A stretch of 64,000 nucleotides of DNA, taken from assembly GCA_964403175.1 (NCBI GenBank), contig CAYOFH010000004.1, forward strand, positions 3,569-67,568. Direction: 5' to 3'. The stretch comes from Marinilabilia sp964403175. Lineage in GTDB: Bacteria > Bacteroidota > Bacteroidia > Bacteroidales > Marinilabiliaceae. Under the pieces are notes generated by a model. That model saw only the letters and a program-made list of their open reading frames with translations. It did not search any database and was not told the DNA's origin. The translations under genes and the position numbers were made by a program. Of the stretch, positions 7,955 to 17,600 are shown in pieces; positions within the stretch are counted from its first letter, which is position 1; every line of letters starts with the position of its first letter.

Positions 7955-9418
7955 ATGCAGAATCAAACCCTTTTTGTTTTTCGACAGTCAGCCATCTACA
8001 GTGTAGGCAATATCCTTTCCAAATTGAGCGGGATATTGCTTATTCCATTGTATCTTAAATATATTTCTGAAGATGAATTTGGGATTGTTTCTCTATTCGA
8101 AACCATCTCTCAATTCATAATAATCTTATCCGGATGGGGTGTACGTGCCGGGTTTTCACGCTGGTATCATGAATTCAAAACCCGAAGCGAACAAAATCAG
8201 CTTTTTTTCACTACTTATGCCTTCAATTTTATCAGCAGTATTTTGGCTATATTTCTGGTAGGCGGTCTGCTCTATTTCTTTTCAGGAGATATTTTTAGAG
8301 CAGATATTTCCGCAGATATCATTGTCTATTTTTCATTGGGAACATTTTTTCGTTTAATGTATGATGTTCCTTTTTTTATGTTGAGAATTCAGCAAAAGGC
8401 AGCTCAGCAAACAGCCTGGTATTCCATGAATATTTTTCTGGTTTTGATTTTTTCCTTTATTTTTCTCGAGTTTTTCGATATGGGAATACGAGGAATATAC
8501 CTGGGGCAATTTGTGGCTCATTTGTTTACATTCTTACCCATGGTGCCTCTAATCTGGCGTAATTTTTCGTTTAATTTTCGCTCCGATCTGCTTCACAAAA
8601 TGTTGCAATACGGATTACCGTTGGCCATTAGTAATATTTTAACAACCATTCTGACTCTGAGCGACAGGCATATCATCAATCAGTTTCAGAATTTGAGCGA
8701 AGTGGCAGGTTACAGTATGGCGTTCAAAATTTCCAATTTGATACAGGTTGTTGTGGTAGCTTCTGTCATTACCGGGTTTACCAATTATTACTTTAAAACG
8801 CTGCACACTGAGGATAGTGAGTTTTTTTACCAGCGGATAGTCAGGTATTTTACGGTTTTAATCACACTGGGAGGCTTAGGAGTGGTATTGTTTTCCCCTG
8901 AAATAATTTTCGTGGTGTCCATGGGAAGTGAATTTTTTCAGTCATCGGTAATTATTGTTCCAGTTCTCATGTTGGGGATGATTTTTTCCGGTCTCCGTCA
9001 ATTGTTTGCCTTACCTCTCAATAAACATAAGCGCACAAAAAGAATTTCGATGATTTTAATCATTAGTGCAGTTATTAATCTGACAGGAAACTTTTTACTG
9101 GTGCCTTATTTTGGTAAAATGGGTGCTTCCATATCCACTGTGGTGGCGCAACTTTTAGCTCTTGTTTGGTTCTTCAGTGAGGCCCGAAAGGTTGAAGAAA
9201 TAAAATTTGCCGGTATTCCCAATATCATACTTCTGTTGGTTTGGGGTATTATTGCATGGGGAGGAATGCAATTTTTCTCGTTGTCATTTGTGGCAGGTAT
9301 CGCCATGAAGCTGATCCTCATTTGTGGGTTTATTCTTGTGTTATACCTGACAGGCCATATAAACCGGGAGGAAATAAAGGAAGCCAAAAAACTTTACAGG
9401 ACTATCCGCAGAAGATAA
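7955..9418 (+). CDS. Wzx-type oligosaccharide flippase
   Basis: A 487-residue protein with roughly twelve to fourteen hydrophobic segments across its length and a soluble linker only at the C-terminus, fitting the MATE/MVF superfamily of polysaccharide flippases. The start QNQTLFVFRQSAIYSVGNIL and the RWYHEF motif near 70 are usual for Bacteroidota members. It would move lipid-linked oligosaccharide from the inner to the outer leaflet of the inner membrane. The ATG at 7955 is preferred over an in-frame TTG at 7946. It ends the polysaccharide run; no Wzy polymerase or chain-length regulator is in this window, so the cluster is either incomplete or completed elsewhere. Confidence 0.85.
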   Translation: MQNQTLFVFRQSAIYSVGNILSKLSGILLIPLYLKYISEDEFGIVSLFETISQFIIILSGWGVRAGFSRWYHEFKTRSEQNQLFFTTYAFNFISSILAIFLVGGLLYFFSGDIFRADISADIIVYFSLGTFFRLMYDVPFFMLRIQQKAAQQTAWYSMNIFLVLIFSFIFLEFFDMGIRGIYLGQFVAHLFTFLPMVPLIWRNFSFNFRSDLLHKMLQYGLPLAISNILTTILTLSDRHIINQFQNLSEVAGYSMAFKISNLIQVVVVASVITGFTNYYFKTLHTEDSEFFYQRIVRYFTVLITLGGLGVVLFSPEIIFVVSMGSEFFQSSVIIVPVLMLGMIFSGLRQLFALPLNKHKRTKRISMILIISAVINLTGNFLLVPYFGKMGASISTVVAQLLALVWFFSEARKVEEIKFAGIPNIILLLVWGIIAWGGMQFFSLSFVAGIAMKLILICGFILVLYLTGHINREEIKEAKKLYRTIRRR

Positions 9419-9798
9419 TTAAGCAAAGAAATTCTTTTTTTTTGCAACCGGTATTCTTATCGTTTTTGAATATATTTTTCGATAATTCCCACCATCTTTA
9501 TTCCCTCAAAACCGGGGAGATATCAATGTCACCGGTTGAAGTTAATTGACCTGTTTGGGTAATATTCCCTGCAATATCTTAATGGTGGCTTGATAAATTC
9601 CTGATTGACAACAATTTAAAAACAGAGTAATGAGTAAGGGAATTTGGAGATTATCCGGCAAACGGAATTTGCCCTAATTAATTTCTCAAACTGCCTGTAA
9701 CAATATTTGAGGGGTCTGCGTCACAATATCAGAGCAACGATATGGATTGTTTAGGCCGGATAATTCATGAATATTTTTAACATTTTAAAATCTAAGAT
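9419..9798. other. Non-coding gap after the flippase
   Basis: About 380 AT-rich bases with no supportable gene. No strong terminator or promoter was recognised; a weak repeated CCGGCAAACGG-like patch at 9655 is not convincing. Confidence 0.5.
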
Positions 9799-10725
9799 AT
9801 GAGTACGTTTAACCGATACAGCATATTTGTTCTGGTATTTTTACTGATTTTGCCCCCAAACATCTATGCACAGCAGGACACATTGCAAACAAACCGTAAA
9901 ATAAAAAACATTGTTTCAGTTGAGGAGGATGGTTCCCGAACCCGGGTACATTTTCCCGGTGGTGATTTGCAAGTGGATGAAATGAATGATACAATTACCA
10001 AAATTACCATTGGAAGACGTCGTTATGAGATTGTTGACAAGCCTGGGCAACATACCCGAATCCAGATGGTTCACGAGCCCCTGAAGGATTTTCAAGGTCA
10101 CTGGTCAGGATTTGATCTTGGACTGACCAATTTCTTTTCCACTCCTTTTGACAGTAATTTACCTCATGACGAAATGTGGATGGATTTGAATGCCGGTAAA
10201 TCCGTTTCCGTGGGGATGAATATTTTGCAATACAGCATTGGACTTCAGCAAGCGAAGAACAACTTTGGAATCGTAACCGGATTAGGGTGGACGATAAATA
10301 ATTATCGCTTTGATTCAAAAAACATCATGGTTCGTGATGATAATGGTTATACAACCTATCAGATTACCGATCGTCCGGTGGAGAAAAATAAACTTGTCAC
10401 AAGTTTTCTTACCGTGCCGGTTTTAATGGAGTTTCAGCTGCCTGCCCATGACGGGAAAAAAGATTTCTTTATTTCAGCAGGTGTTTATGGAGGATTTCGG
10501 CTCGGGTCGCATACAAAAGTCGTTTATTCAGATAATGGAAGCAGAGAAAAAGAGAAAGGGCGTGACGATTACAATGTCAATACCTTCAAATATGGTCTGA
10601 TGACACGTGTTGGATATAAATGGATTAAGTTATATGCAAAGTGTGATTTTTCTCAGATGTTTGAAACAGGCCGTGGACCTGAAGTTTTTCCATGGACTGT
10701 GGGATTGACGTTGATACAGTTTTAA
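9799..10725 (+). CDS. Secreted outer-membrane beta-barrel protein (tandem paralogue 1)
   Basis: A 308-residue protein with a clear signal peptide (hydrophobic residues 8-20, cleavage after IYAQ near 25). Residues 30-100 form a short domain with IGRRRYEIVD. From about 100 to the end, alternating strands and a final aromatic residue (LTLIQF) suggest an outer-membrane beta-barrel of the PorT/OMP_b-brl type. This C-terminal part aligns by eye with the end of the next protein: NNYRFD, then MEFQLP versus MAELQLP, GGFRLGSHTKVV versus GGVRLQTHTKLV, and GRGPEVFPWTVGL versus GEGPEIYPYSLGL. The two genes are one base apart and most likely arose by duplication. No function is known. Confidence 0.65.
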   Translation: MSTFNRYSIFVLVFLLILPPNIYAQQDTLQTNRKIKNIVSVEEDGSRTRVHFPGGDLQVDEMNDTITKITIGRRRYEIVDKPGQHTRIQMVHEPLKDFQGHWSGFDLGLTNFFSTPFDSNLPHDEMWMDLNAGKSVSVGMNILQYSIGLQQAKNNFGIVTGLGWTINNYRFDSKNIMVRDDNGYTTYQITDRPVEKNKLVTSFLTVPVLMEFQLPAHDGKKDFFISAGVYGGFRLGSHTKVVYSDNGSREKEKGRDDYNVNTFKYGLMTRVGYKWIKLYAKCDFSQMFETGRGPEVFPWTVGLTLIQF

Positions 10726-10771
10726 GATGCGTTTACGGACAGGGGTTTTGAATAAAAAAAACAGGAATGTG

Positions 10772-12265
10772 ATGAGACACTTTGCTTTTTTCCTTTTTAG
10801 CCTGCTTACGTTTTGCTCAGTAGAGGTATTTGGGCAAAATCATAAACCAGATTCTATATTGCAGAAGTATGATCGTTACTGGGAGATGCAGCCAGGACTT
10901 TACAGGGTTATGAGCCAAGGCCGGATCGGTGTGGTAAACAATGATGGACGGGAGGTGGTTCCCTGTCGTTTCGATCAGGTCTGGAATCCGGGAAAGGATA
11001 ATTACATCCGGGTTCTTTCGGATATGAAAACCGGGCTTTATCATATAAATGAAGGGATAGTTTTGCCGACTGAGTATGATCAGATTTGGGAGTTTGAAGA
11101 TAGATTGGCCAAGGTCATGAAAGATCGAAAATTTGGGTTTATCAATAGTGAAGGTCTTATGATCGTCCCGTGCGAATATCAGCATGTCTGGACTCCCCGT
11201 AACGGAAGAATAAAGGTTATTAAAGATGGACTGACCGGGTTGATAGCCACCGACGGGGATGTTATTGTACCGCCTGTTTATCAGGATATACAGGAATTTA
11301 AAAACGGTCTTGCCAGGGTTATCAGGGAAGGAAAGATGGGATATATTGATGAACAGGGAAATGAAATAATTCCCTCCATATATGATGAGGTACTTCCGTT
11401 TAACGGAGACACAGCTGTGGTTCTTAAAAATGGTGAGTATCTGAGAATTGATCAGAAAGGGAAAGTTCTGGGCTTAACAGAAAAGCCGCAGAAGAGTCAG
11501 GAATTGAAAGTATCAGAAGAAAATGATGATCATCGCAACTTTAGAGTTCGTATAGAGAAGGATTATATTGATATCCGTCATGACGGAGAGGGGGTTTATT
11601 TTTCGCAAAAGAAAAAGCACCGGAAATATTTTGACGGGCACCTGGCCGGAGTTGGTCTGGCGTTGAATGGATATCTGGACGAAAATCAGAAAGAAGACCT
11701 TCCCAATGGATATGAGTTTATGTCGCTAAATCAGACCAAGTCGGTTGAGGTAAGTATTTATCCTTTCCAGGAGAACATCAGACTTTTAGGCAGTTGGTTC
11801 GGTCTTATTACGGGAATCGGCATTCAGTATAACAATTATCGTTTCGATATAGAGAATCTTTCTGATGTTGAAGAGCCCGGCCGTGAATGGTTCCCGGAAA
11901 TCAGTGCCGATGCAACCATTACGAAAAGTAAGTTGATGATGCTTCACGCCAATATTCCCTTAATGGCAGAGCTTCAACTTCCCAACCGGCAGGGACATGA
12001 TGTATTTTATTTATCTGGCGGCGTGGTAGGGGGCGTTCGCCTACAGACTCATACCAAACTTGTCTTCAATGAAGCTAACAGGGAGCAGAAAAAGAAGAGG
12101 AGAGGTGACATGGGACTTCCTACCTTCCGGTATGGATTTATGGCCAGGGGCGGCTACGGAGGTTTTTCCGTTTATGCAACTTACTATCCGGAACCAATGT
12201 TTAAATCAGGAGAAGGTCCGGAGATATACCCTTACTCTTTGGGCCTGATATTTCATTTTGATTGA
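10772..12265 (+). CDS. WG-repeat protein with C-terminal outer-membrane barrel (tandem paralogue 2)
   Basis: About 497 residues. The ATG at 10772 gives a clean signal peptide (MRHFAFFLFSLLTF, cleavage after FGQ); a longer start at 10727 one base after the previous stop is possible. Residues of roughly 45-230 are five to six WG-type repeats, each with a Gly-hydrophobic strand and an ending like IVPCEYQHVW or IIPSIYDEV. The C-terminal about 210 residues match the barrel of the upstream protein. WG repeats in Bacteroidota are thought to be secreted binding modules; their fusion to a membrane barrel suggests a surface-anchored binding domain. That is an inference from the architecture only. Confidence 0.65.
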   Translation: MRHFAFFLFSLLTFCSVEVFGQNHKPDSILQKYDRYWEMQPGLYRVMSQGRIGVVNNDGREVVPCRFDQVWNPGKDNYIRVLSDMKTGLYHINEGIVLPTEYDQIWEFEDRLAKVMKDRKFGFINSEGLMIVPCEYQHVWTPRNGRIKVIKDGLTGLIATDGDVIVPPVYQDIQEFKNGLARVIREGKMGYIDEQGNEIIPSIYDEVLPFNGDTAVVLKNGEYLRIDQKGKVLGLTEKPQKSQELKVSEENDDHRNFRVRIEKDYIDIRHDGEGVYFSQKKKHRKYFDGHLAGVGLALNGYLDENQKEDLPNGYEFMSLNQTKSVEVSIYPFQENIRLLGSWFGLITGIGIQYNNYRFDIENLSDVEEPGREWFPEISADATITKSKLMMLHANIPLMAELQLPNRQGHDVFYLSGGVVGGVRLQTHTKLVFNEANREQKKKRRGDMGLPTFRYGFMARGGYGGFSVYATYYPEPMFKSGEGPEIYPYSLGLIFHFD

Positions 12266-12337
12266 GGAATAAGTCATTCAGATGCAAACTTCCGGTTTCC
12301 TGAAATCCGGACTGTTAATTGTTCTTTGTAAATTGAG

Positions 12338-13576
12338 TTATAATACTGGTATTGACCAGTTGATCCATTTATCTTCATCGAAAATAAGGTTTCCATCGGT
12401 TTTCATAATCGAGGTTTCGATATTTTTTTCTTCGAGAAGGAATTTTCTTACAAACGCTTCCACTTCGGGATGCTGCGCATCAGGCAATTGACAATGATTT
12501 CCATGGCTTGTTTGAGAAAAACCCATATTCCCGGGTACCCCCAGGGCTTTCCAAATCTTGTGGGCTGCATTTCCGGCGGTCCATGTACTTAAATTTCCCA
12601 ACCATGTCATAGAAGTGTTTTCAATAACCAGAAGGCCGCGGGGGGCACAAAGTCCCATAATAGAATGCTGGTCATAAGGAAGTTTATTTACTGAGGTGCT
12701 GAACTGGTCGAAGTTTTTGCGAAACCATGTGTTTTCAGTAACTATTTGCCGCAGGCGCTGAACATCTGCGCCCTGAAAGTCGGAGACCCGCCAGCTGGCA
12801 GTTCCGCCTGATCCCGATTCCTGAGGGATGGTTAGGACGATGCGTTCATCAAAAGCACCCGTCGCCAATGCGCCCTTGCCGTTTCTTGAGCATCCGGTGA
12901 CCGCAAGGTGCAGTGGGTCGATGTTGGCTTCCGGAGTTTTTTCAATTGCATCAATCAGGCGGCTTACCCCCCATGACCACGCCATGATGGCTCCGGCAGA
13001 ATGACTGTCGCTGTATAAATCGTAAAATTTACCCTGACCGCGTGATCCGGTATTTTTCTGAAGAGCTATCTCATCCTGAGGGAAAGAAATTACAGCAACC
13101 CCCAAGTCCAGCAACTGGTCATTGTTGAGATAAGAATCCCCGATACCGATAACCGCCGGATAGGGGGCCTTGCCATTTTCAGGATAAGTAATGGAACAAT
13201 CGAAGAATATGGATTTGCCGTTTTCCTGCACCGATATTGTAAGTGTGTCGCTATTTATTCTGGCTGTAGTGGCATTATAATCGATGCAGGGTTTGTAACC
13301 ATACTGGAACTTCTGAGAAAGAGCTGATATCTCTGCTTTCCGGCATTTCCAGTCTGCTTTGCTGTCTACTTTTGAACCGTCCAGAAATTCAAAGGGATCT
13401 GGAAGGAATGGATTTTCTGTGAGTTCGTTAAAGGAAGGTAACCCGGCAATATTGCAGTCACTACCACATGGATGGTTGTCCTCATCGGAATCAGGAGAGG
13501 TGCTGTTCAACGAGCTGTATACAAACACAATGGATGTCGTAAGCAAAACGGAAAGCAATGTTAATTTCTTTTTCAT
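12338..13576 (-). CDS. CE15 glucuronoyl esterase-like protein, secreted
   Basis: A 412-residue alpha/beta hydrolase with a signal peptide (MKKKLTLLSVLLTTSIVFVY). The nucleophile motif GCSRNGKGA (Ser near residue 229), the ESGSGG loop carrying the family glutamate (about 253) and the catalytic histidine in SHGNHCQ (about 359) match carbohydrate esterase family 15, which cleaves ester bonds between glucuronic acid on xylan and lignin alcohols. No xylanase, SusCD pair or other CAZyme sits nearby, so it is a solitary copy. A lipobox was not seen; it is likely periplasmic or exported. The tail after FLLEEKN is short and does not look like a sorting signal. Confidence 0.8.
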   Translation of the reverse strand: MKKKLTLLSVLLTTSIVFVYSSLNSTSPDSDEDNHPCGSDCNIAGLPSFNELTENPFLPDPFEFLDGSKVDSKADWKCRKAEISALSQKFQYGYKPCIDYNATTARINSDTLTISVQENGKSIFFDCSITYPENGKAPYPAVIGIGDSYLNNDQLLDLGVAVISFPQDEIALQKNTGSRGQGKFYDLYSDSHSAGAIMAWSWGVSRLIDAIEKTPEANIDPLHLAVTGCSRNGKGALATGAFDERIVLTIPQESGSGGTASWRVSDFQGADVQRLRQIVTENTWFRKNFDQFSTSVNKLPYDQHSIMGLCAPRGLLVIENTSMTWLGNLSTWTAGNAAHKIWKALGVPGNMGFSQTSHGNHCQLPDAQHPEVEAFVRKFLLEEKNIETSIMKTDGNLIFDEDKWINWSIPVL

Positions 13577-14171
13577 AGGGGAATTGATTTTGTTGGGAAT
13601 AAATGGGAAAAGATAAACTGTATTCCGGGTGTTTTTAATTCGTATAAAATTTTCTTAAGTCATTAACCAAATGGAACTCCTTCAGAAAAATTGGTTTTCG
13701 TTTTGTTTTACAAAAATAACAGATGCAAAATTCCCGTCGGGAGAAAATATTAGGAAAAAAAGGTTTAATTATTGAAAATAGATAAAATTTTTCAGTTTTC
13801 ATAGTTTTACCTATTATGGGATATAATGTTATCTTGATAGATTAACTTTTTTGAAAGTATTTTTTTACAGAGGAGGGTTTTTTCTGTCATTGAGATCCGG
13901 ATGTCAGCTATTCCGCGAAAGTGTTTTATCACCAAAAGTCTGTCAGGGGTACACTCTTGCAATATCATTCAAAAAGAAAGGCCACTGTCGCTGTGTGGCA
14001 ATGGCCTTTCCGGGGTACTGGTCTTTAGAATATACTTACGGGTGGTGGATACATGAAGTATTTTGTCCGGTTTCGTGTAAAAGGAAAGATAGTGTTAAAT
14101 ATTTCTTTATTTTTACCTTTAATATTTTATTGTGTCAACCAACCACATCTTTTATAATTAAAACTTATATT
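13577..14171. other. Non-coding gap with an orphan terminator hairpin
   Basis: About 595 bases between divergent genes. The frame that extends the YccF gene upstream to 13851 does not read like a protein and includes a stable hairpin, so it is not counted as coding. The hairpin is listed separately. Confidence 0.5.
13971..14009 (-). terminator. Orphan hairpin terminator on the minus strand
   Basis: AAAGGCCA (13977-13984) pairs perfectly with TGGCCTTT (14002-14009). On the minus strand the stem is followed by a T-rich run (CTTTCTTTTTG). No minus-strand gene lies upstream, since the YccF gene is on the plus strand; a -7-like box TATCTTTC occurs at 14084-14091 in minus orientation. Confidence 0.45.
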
Positions 14172-14540
14172 ATGTCATTTCTTGGAAACCTGATTTGGCT
14201 TATTTTCGGTGGAATTATTACAGCTATTGAGTATTTCGTTGCCAGTGTTTTGCTGATGATTACCATTATTGGTATTCCATTTGGTTTGCAAACACTTAAA
14301 CTTGGATTGCTGGCTTTATGGCCTTTTAGTCAGAGAGTTGTGTCAAACCCTTCTAATGGCGGATGCCTAACTACGATAATGAATATTATCTGGATTCTGA
14401 TAGGTGGAATTTGGATTGCTGCCACTCATTTAATTTTTGGATTGTTGCTGGCCATTACCATAATCGGAATTCCTTTTGCGCGTCAGCATTTTAAGCTTGC
14501 CGGACTGGCACTTACACCTTTTGGGTATAGAGTGGAGTAA
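14172..14540 (+). CDS. YccF-domain inner-membrane protein
   Basis: A 122-residue protein made of two repeats of the YccF domain, each with a hydrophobic segment ending in ITIIGIPFGLQ or ITIIGIPFARQ (near residues 35 and 97), a near-exact internal duplication typical of the family. Predicted to sit in the inner membrane; the biochemical role of YccF proteins is unknown. The ATG at 14172 gives the family-typical beginning MSFLGNLIWLIFGG; the much longer upstream extension is rejected. It is 102 bases upstream of the CcsBA gene and may or may not share its promoter. Confidence 0.8.
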   Translation: MSFLGNLIWLIFGGIITAIEYFVASVLLMITIIGIPFGLQTLKLGLLALWPFSQRVVSNPSNGGCLTTIMNIIWILIGGIWIAATHLIFGLLLAITIIGIPFARQHFKLAGLALTPFGYRVE

Positions 14541-14642
14541 TTAGCAACATAGAATCCTTATGAATTGATCAGAACTGAAAGATGTCTTAATTAAATCGTT
14601 ATTTTAGTACTTTGATTCCAAATAGGGGAAAAATAGGTATTT

Positions 14643-17600
14643 ATGGACCGTGTTGTTAATTTTCTTACTTCCCGTCAATTGATGGGTGGCCTTTTTATTA
14701 TTTTATCTGTTGTACTTGCAGTGGCTACATTTCTGGAGAATGATTTTGGGTACACTGCTGCACGAGCAATGGTCTATAATACCTGGTGGTTCGAATTAAT
14801 ATTTCTGGTACTAGCCATTAATATGTTTGGCAATTTATTTGCCTTTAATATGTGGCGTCGGGAGAAATTTTCTGTTCTGTTATTTCATCTTTCTTTTTTC
14901 GTAATTATTGTTGGAGCAGCAGTTACACGATATTTAGGTTACGAAGGAAGTATGCCCATTCGTGAAAATGAAATATCCGATACGTTTTTTTCCTTGGAGG
15001 CGTATGTGACTGTTGAAACTACCGATGAGAACGAAACAGAGGTTGTTCATGAACAAGTGTTTCTTTCTCCGGCGACTCCCCGTGAATTTTCTGAGAAAGT
15101 AGAAATAAATAATCAGAAATATAAAATTGAGAGTGTCTCTTTTACTCCGAATGCAGCTATAAGGCCGATTCAAAAGTCTGGATCTGAACCCCTTGTCGGA
15201 ATCCTGTTTTCTTCAAACTCGGGGAGACAAGAGTATTTTCTGGCTCCGGGTGAACGAATTAGATGGCAGGGAAGTATGTTTGCCTTTGAGCCTGTCGACA
15301 AAAGAGGAGTAGATTTTATTGTAAGTCGCCAAGGAGATGAAACTATAGTTCTGGAAGGGACAAAAACATTACAGAAAGCCTCCATGGATTCAGGAATCCG
15401 GGAGTCTGTCGCCCCGAATACGATGATTGAAATACAGCCGGGTACATTGTTTTTGTCGGACAATGTGAAGTTTACTTTTTCACGTTTCTGGCCTGAGGCT
15501 GAATTGGCGCCCGTCTCCATCCCGGATCAGGGCGGTTCAGAGTCGGCTGATGTGGTTACATTCCTTATATCAGGGCCTGAAGAAAAACATACATTACATG
15601 TTCCGGGGAAAAAAGGGATGGTTGGAAAGGCTCAGAAGCTAAGCCTGAGTGGTGGCAACATCTATGTGCGTTATGGCTCACTTCCGGTTCAGCTTCCCTT
15701 TGCCATCAGGCTCAACGATTTTCAATTGGAACGATATCCTGGATCTGAAAGTCCATCATCTTATGCCAGTGAAGTTACATTAATAGATGAGCGGAAAGAT
15801 TTAAAAATGGATTATCGCATTTTTATGAATAATATACTAAATTACGATGGCTATCGCTTTTATCAGTCATCATACGACCGCGACGAAAAAGGAACAATTC
15901 TTTCAGTTAACAAAGACTTTTTGGGTACCTTTATTACTTACCTGGGATATTTTTTGATGAGTGTAAGTATGATCTGGGCGCTCTTTTCCCGTCATACCCG
16001 ATTCCGTCAACTATTGAATAAAACAAATTCTATTTATCAGAAGCGGAAAAGTATTGGGGTTATTATTCTATTGTTGTTCTCTTCCACTGTTTTTGCTCAG
16101 GAAATGCCACCACGTCCTGAAAAGGAAGTTGCCAATGAGTTTGGGCAGTTGTGGGTGCAGGATAAAGCTGGAAGAATTAAACCTCTGAACAGTCTGCATC
16201 AGGAAATCATGATAAAACTAGTGAAGCATAATAAGTTTAAGGGGTTTAATCCGGATCAGATGCTTCTTGGAATGTTTACTCATCCGGCTGAATGGCAGAG
16301 GGTCCCTCTCATTACTGTGAAGCATTCTGAATTGAAAAAAATGCTTGAGTTGTCGGGAAAAAAGGCTGCTTTTAGCGACTTTTTCCATGCTGACCGTCGT
16401 TACAAGATTAAAGATTTGGTGGATGCAGCTTATCGAAAAAATCCTGCTAACCGCGATAAACTGGAGCAGGAGTTGATTAAGGTGGATGAGCAGGTCAATG
16501 TTTTCTACATGGCGCAATCGGGTACGCTTCATCAAATCTTTCCGGTTAATAATAAAATAGAGGATCCCTGGCTGGTGCCATCAAAAGCACCCGTAGGACT
16601 CTCTGAAAAAGATAGTCTTTTCGTGACCTCGTCCATCCCGGCATTCATTGTTGCAGGGCGTGAGAATAATACTGATAGGGCATTATTGATTCTGAAAGAT
16701 ATTGCTGAATATCAGAATTCCCATGGGGGGGAATTATTGCCTTCAGAGACCATCAGAGATGCGGAGATTTTGTACAACCGCCTGAATATCTTTATGTGGC
16801 TGGCAACATTTTTCTTTGTGTTAGGCATTATTTTAGTTTTATATAATATTGTGGGACTGGTTTATCCACCCGTTTCAAAAAAGAGTGTTGATATAGTTGC
16901 TTTATGGATAATAGGTGTGGCGTTTCTCTATCACTCCTTTGGTATGGCCCTTCGCTGGTATGTATCGGGTCATGCCCCATGGTCCAACGGATATGAGTCG
17001 ATGATATTCATTGCCTGGGCGCTGTTGCTAGCAGGGCTTCTTTTTAGTCGTCGTTCACCACTGGTTCTTTCTGTTACTGCCCTTTTTGCTGGTGTGGTGC
17101 TGATGGTTTCGCATCTTAGCTGGATGAATCCTGAGATTACAAACCTTGTTCCGGTGCTGAAGTCGTATTGGCTCACAATCCATGTGTCAGTAATTATTGG
17201 AGGATATGGCTTTATGACGCTTGGGGCTCTTCTCGGGTTTATGAATTTGATTCTGATCTCTTTGCAGACGAAAAACAACAAAGTCAGATTAAGTATGGCC
17301 ACTGATGAGTTGACTGCCATTAACGAAATGGCTCTGATAGTAGGACTATATCTGATGACCATTGGATCGTTTCTGGGAGGAGTATGGGCCAATGAATCAT
17401 GGGGACGTTACTGGGGCTGGGATCCAAAGGAAACCTGGTCGCTCATTACCATTCTGATATATGCTTTTGTCCTTCATATGCGTATGATTCCCGGCCTGCG
17501 CGGTCGAATGGCTTTTAATACCGCATCAATTCTGGCGTTTGGGTCAGTAATTATGACTTACCTGGGGGTAAATTATTACCTTTCGGGAATGCACAGCTAT

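Noticed and set aside
13851..14171. N-terminal extension of the YccF gene
   Set aside because: The sequence does not look like a protein, spans a terminator-like hairpin, and family members start at 14172.
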